A stretch of 13,539 nt of DNA, taken from Gemmatimonadota bacterium (GTDB taxonomy: Bacteria > Gemmatimonadota > Gemmatimonadetes > Gemmatimonadales > Gemmatimonadaceae). The notes below the pieces were generated by a model. It worked only from the letters and a program-made list of their open reading frames with translations, searched no databases and was not told the DNA's origin. Of this stretch, positions 13,516 through 13,539 are shown piece after piece; within the stretch, counting starts at the first letter, position 1; each line of letters opens with the position of its first letter. Position numbers and translations under genes: made by a program. The stretch covers positions 1 to 13,539 of the forward strand of contig JAQBPZ010000094.1 in the NCBI GenBank assembly GCA_028287225.1, written 5' to 3'.

Positions 13516-13539
13516 ACTGCTTGCAGCGCATTGCCCTTC

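Overview
This is a GC-rich, gene-dense bacterial chromosome segment with bacterial operon spacing, including several ATGA/GTGA stop-start overlaps. It carries complete or partial genes for glycerol-3-phosphate dehydrogenase, fatty-acid beta-oxidation, an ECF sigma factor module, secreted peptidases, proline dehydrogenase, RsgA and a GntR/FCD regulator. The base composition, frequent GTG starts, weak Shine-Dalgarno sites and secreted DPP IV/M14 peptidases fit a Gram-negative soil or sediment organism, and Gemmatimonadota is my best guess. That placement is inference; no rRNA or other phylogenetic marker lies in the window.

Layout. At 1-193 (minus) is the start of a glpD-type gene. It diverges from the overlapping plus-strand pair fadI-fadJ (381-3850), which encodes the long-chain beta-oxidation thiolase and the hydratase/3-hydroxyacyl-CoA dehydrogenase. 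A three-gene module follows at 3939-5675: an ECF sigma factor, a membrane protein placed like an anti-sigma factor but carrying a C-terminal glycogen-binding (AMPK-beta/CBM48-like) domain, and a small secreted helical protein with a thrice-recurring G-(I/V)-P-(V/A) motif. All three overlap and end at a strong hairpin. The gap 5676-6059 contains a large imperfect palindrome built from short CGAAT boxes spaced one helical turn apart, with the right arm extended by a 33-bp tandem duplication. At 6060-10000 are a secreted dipeptidyl peptidase IV with an in-frame 30-bp triplicated minisatellite, and an M14 zinc carboxypeptidase overlapping it by 4 bp. At 10133-12466 are proline dehydrogenase, an unrecognised 132-residue protein, and the ribosome-assembly GTPase RsgA. 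A hairpin separates RsgA from a convergent GntR/FCD regulator (minus, 12516-13298). The right end (13379-13515) holds a palindromic array of 9-mer CACAGAGGN repeats.

How the genes may work together. GlpD plus FadI/FadJ would cover glycerol-3-phosphate and acyl-chain catabolism from lipids. DPP IV, the M14 peptidase and proline dehydrogenase suggest a route from proline-rich peptides to proline oxidation. The sigma/CBM/secreted-protein operon is the best candidate for a little-described system: an extracytoplasmic sensor that may read a polysaccharide and control an ECF sigma factor. The two intergenic repeat structures are the most striking non-coding features. Both look like members of dispersed intergenic repeat families, which cannot be proved from one window.
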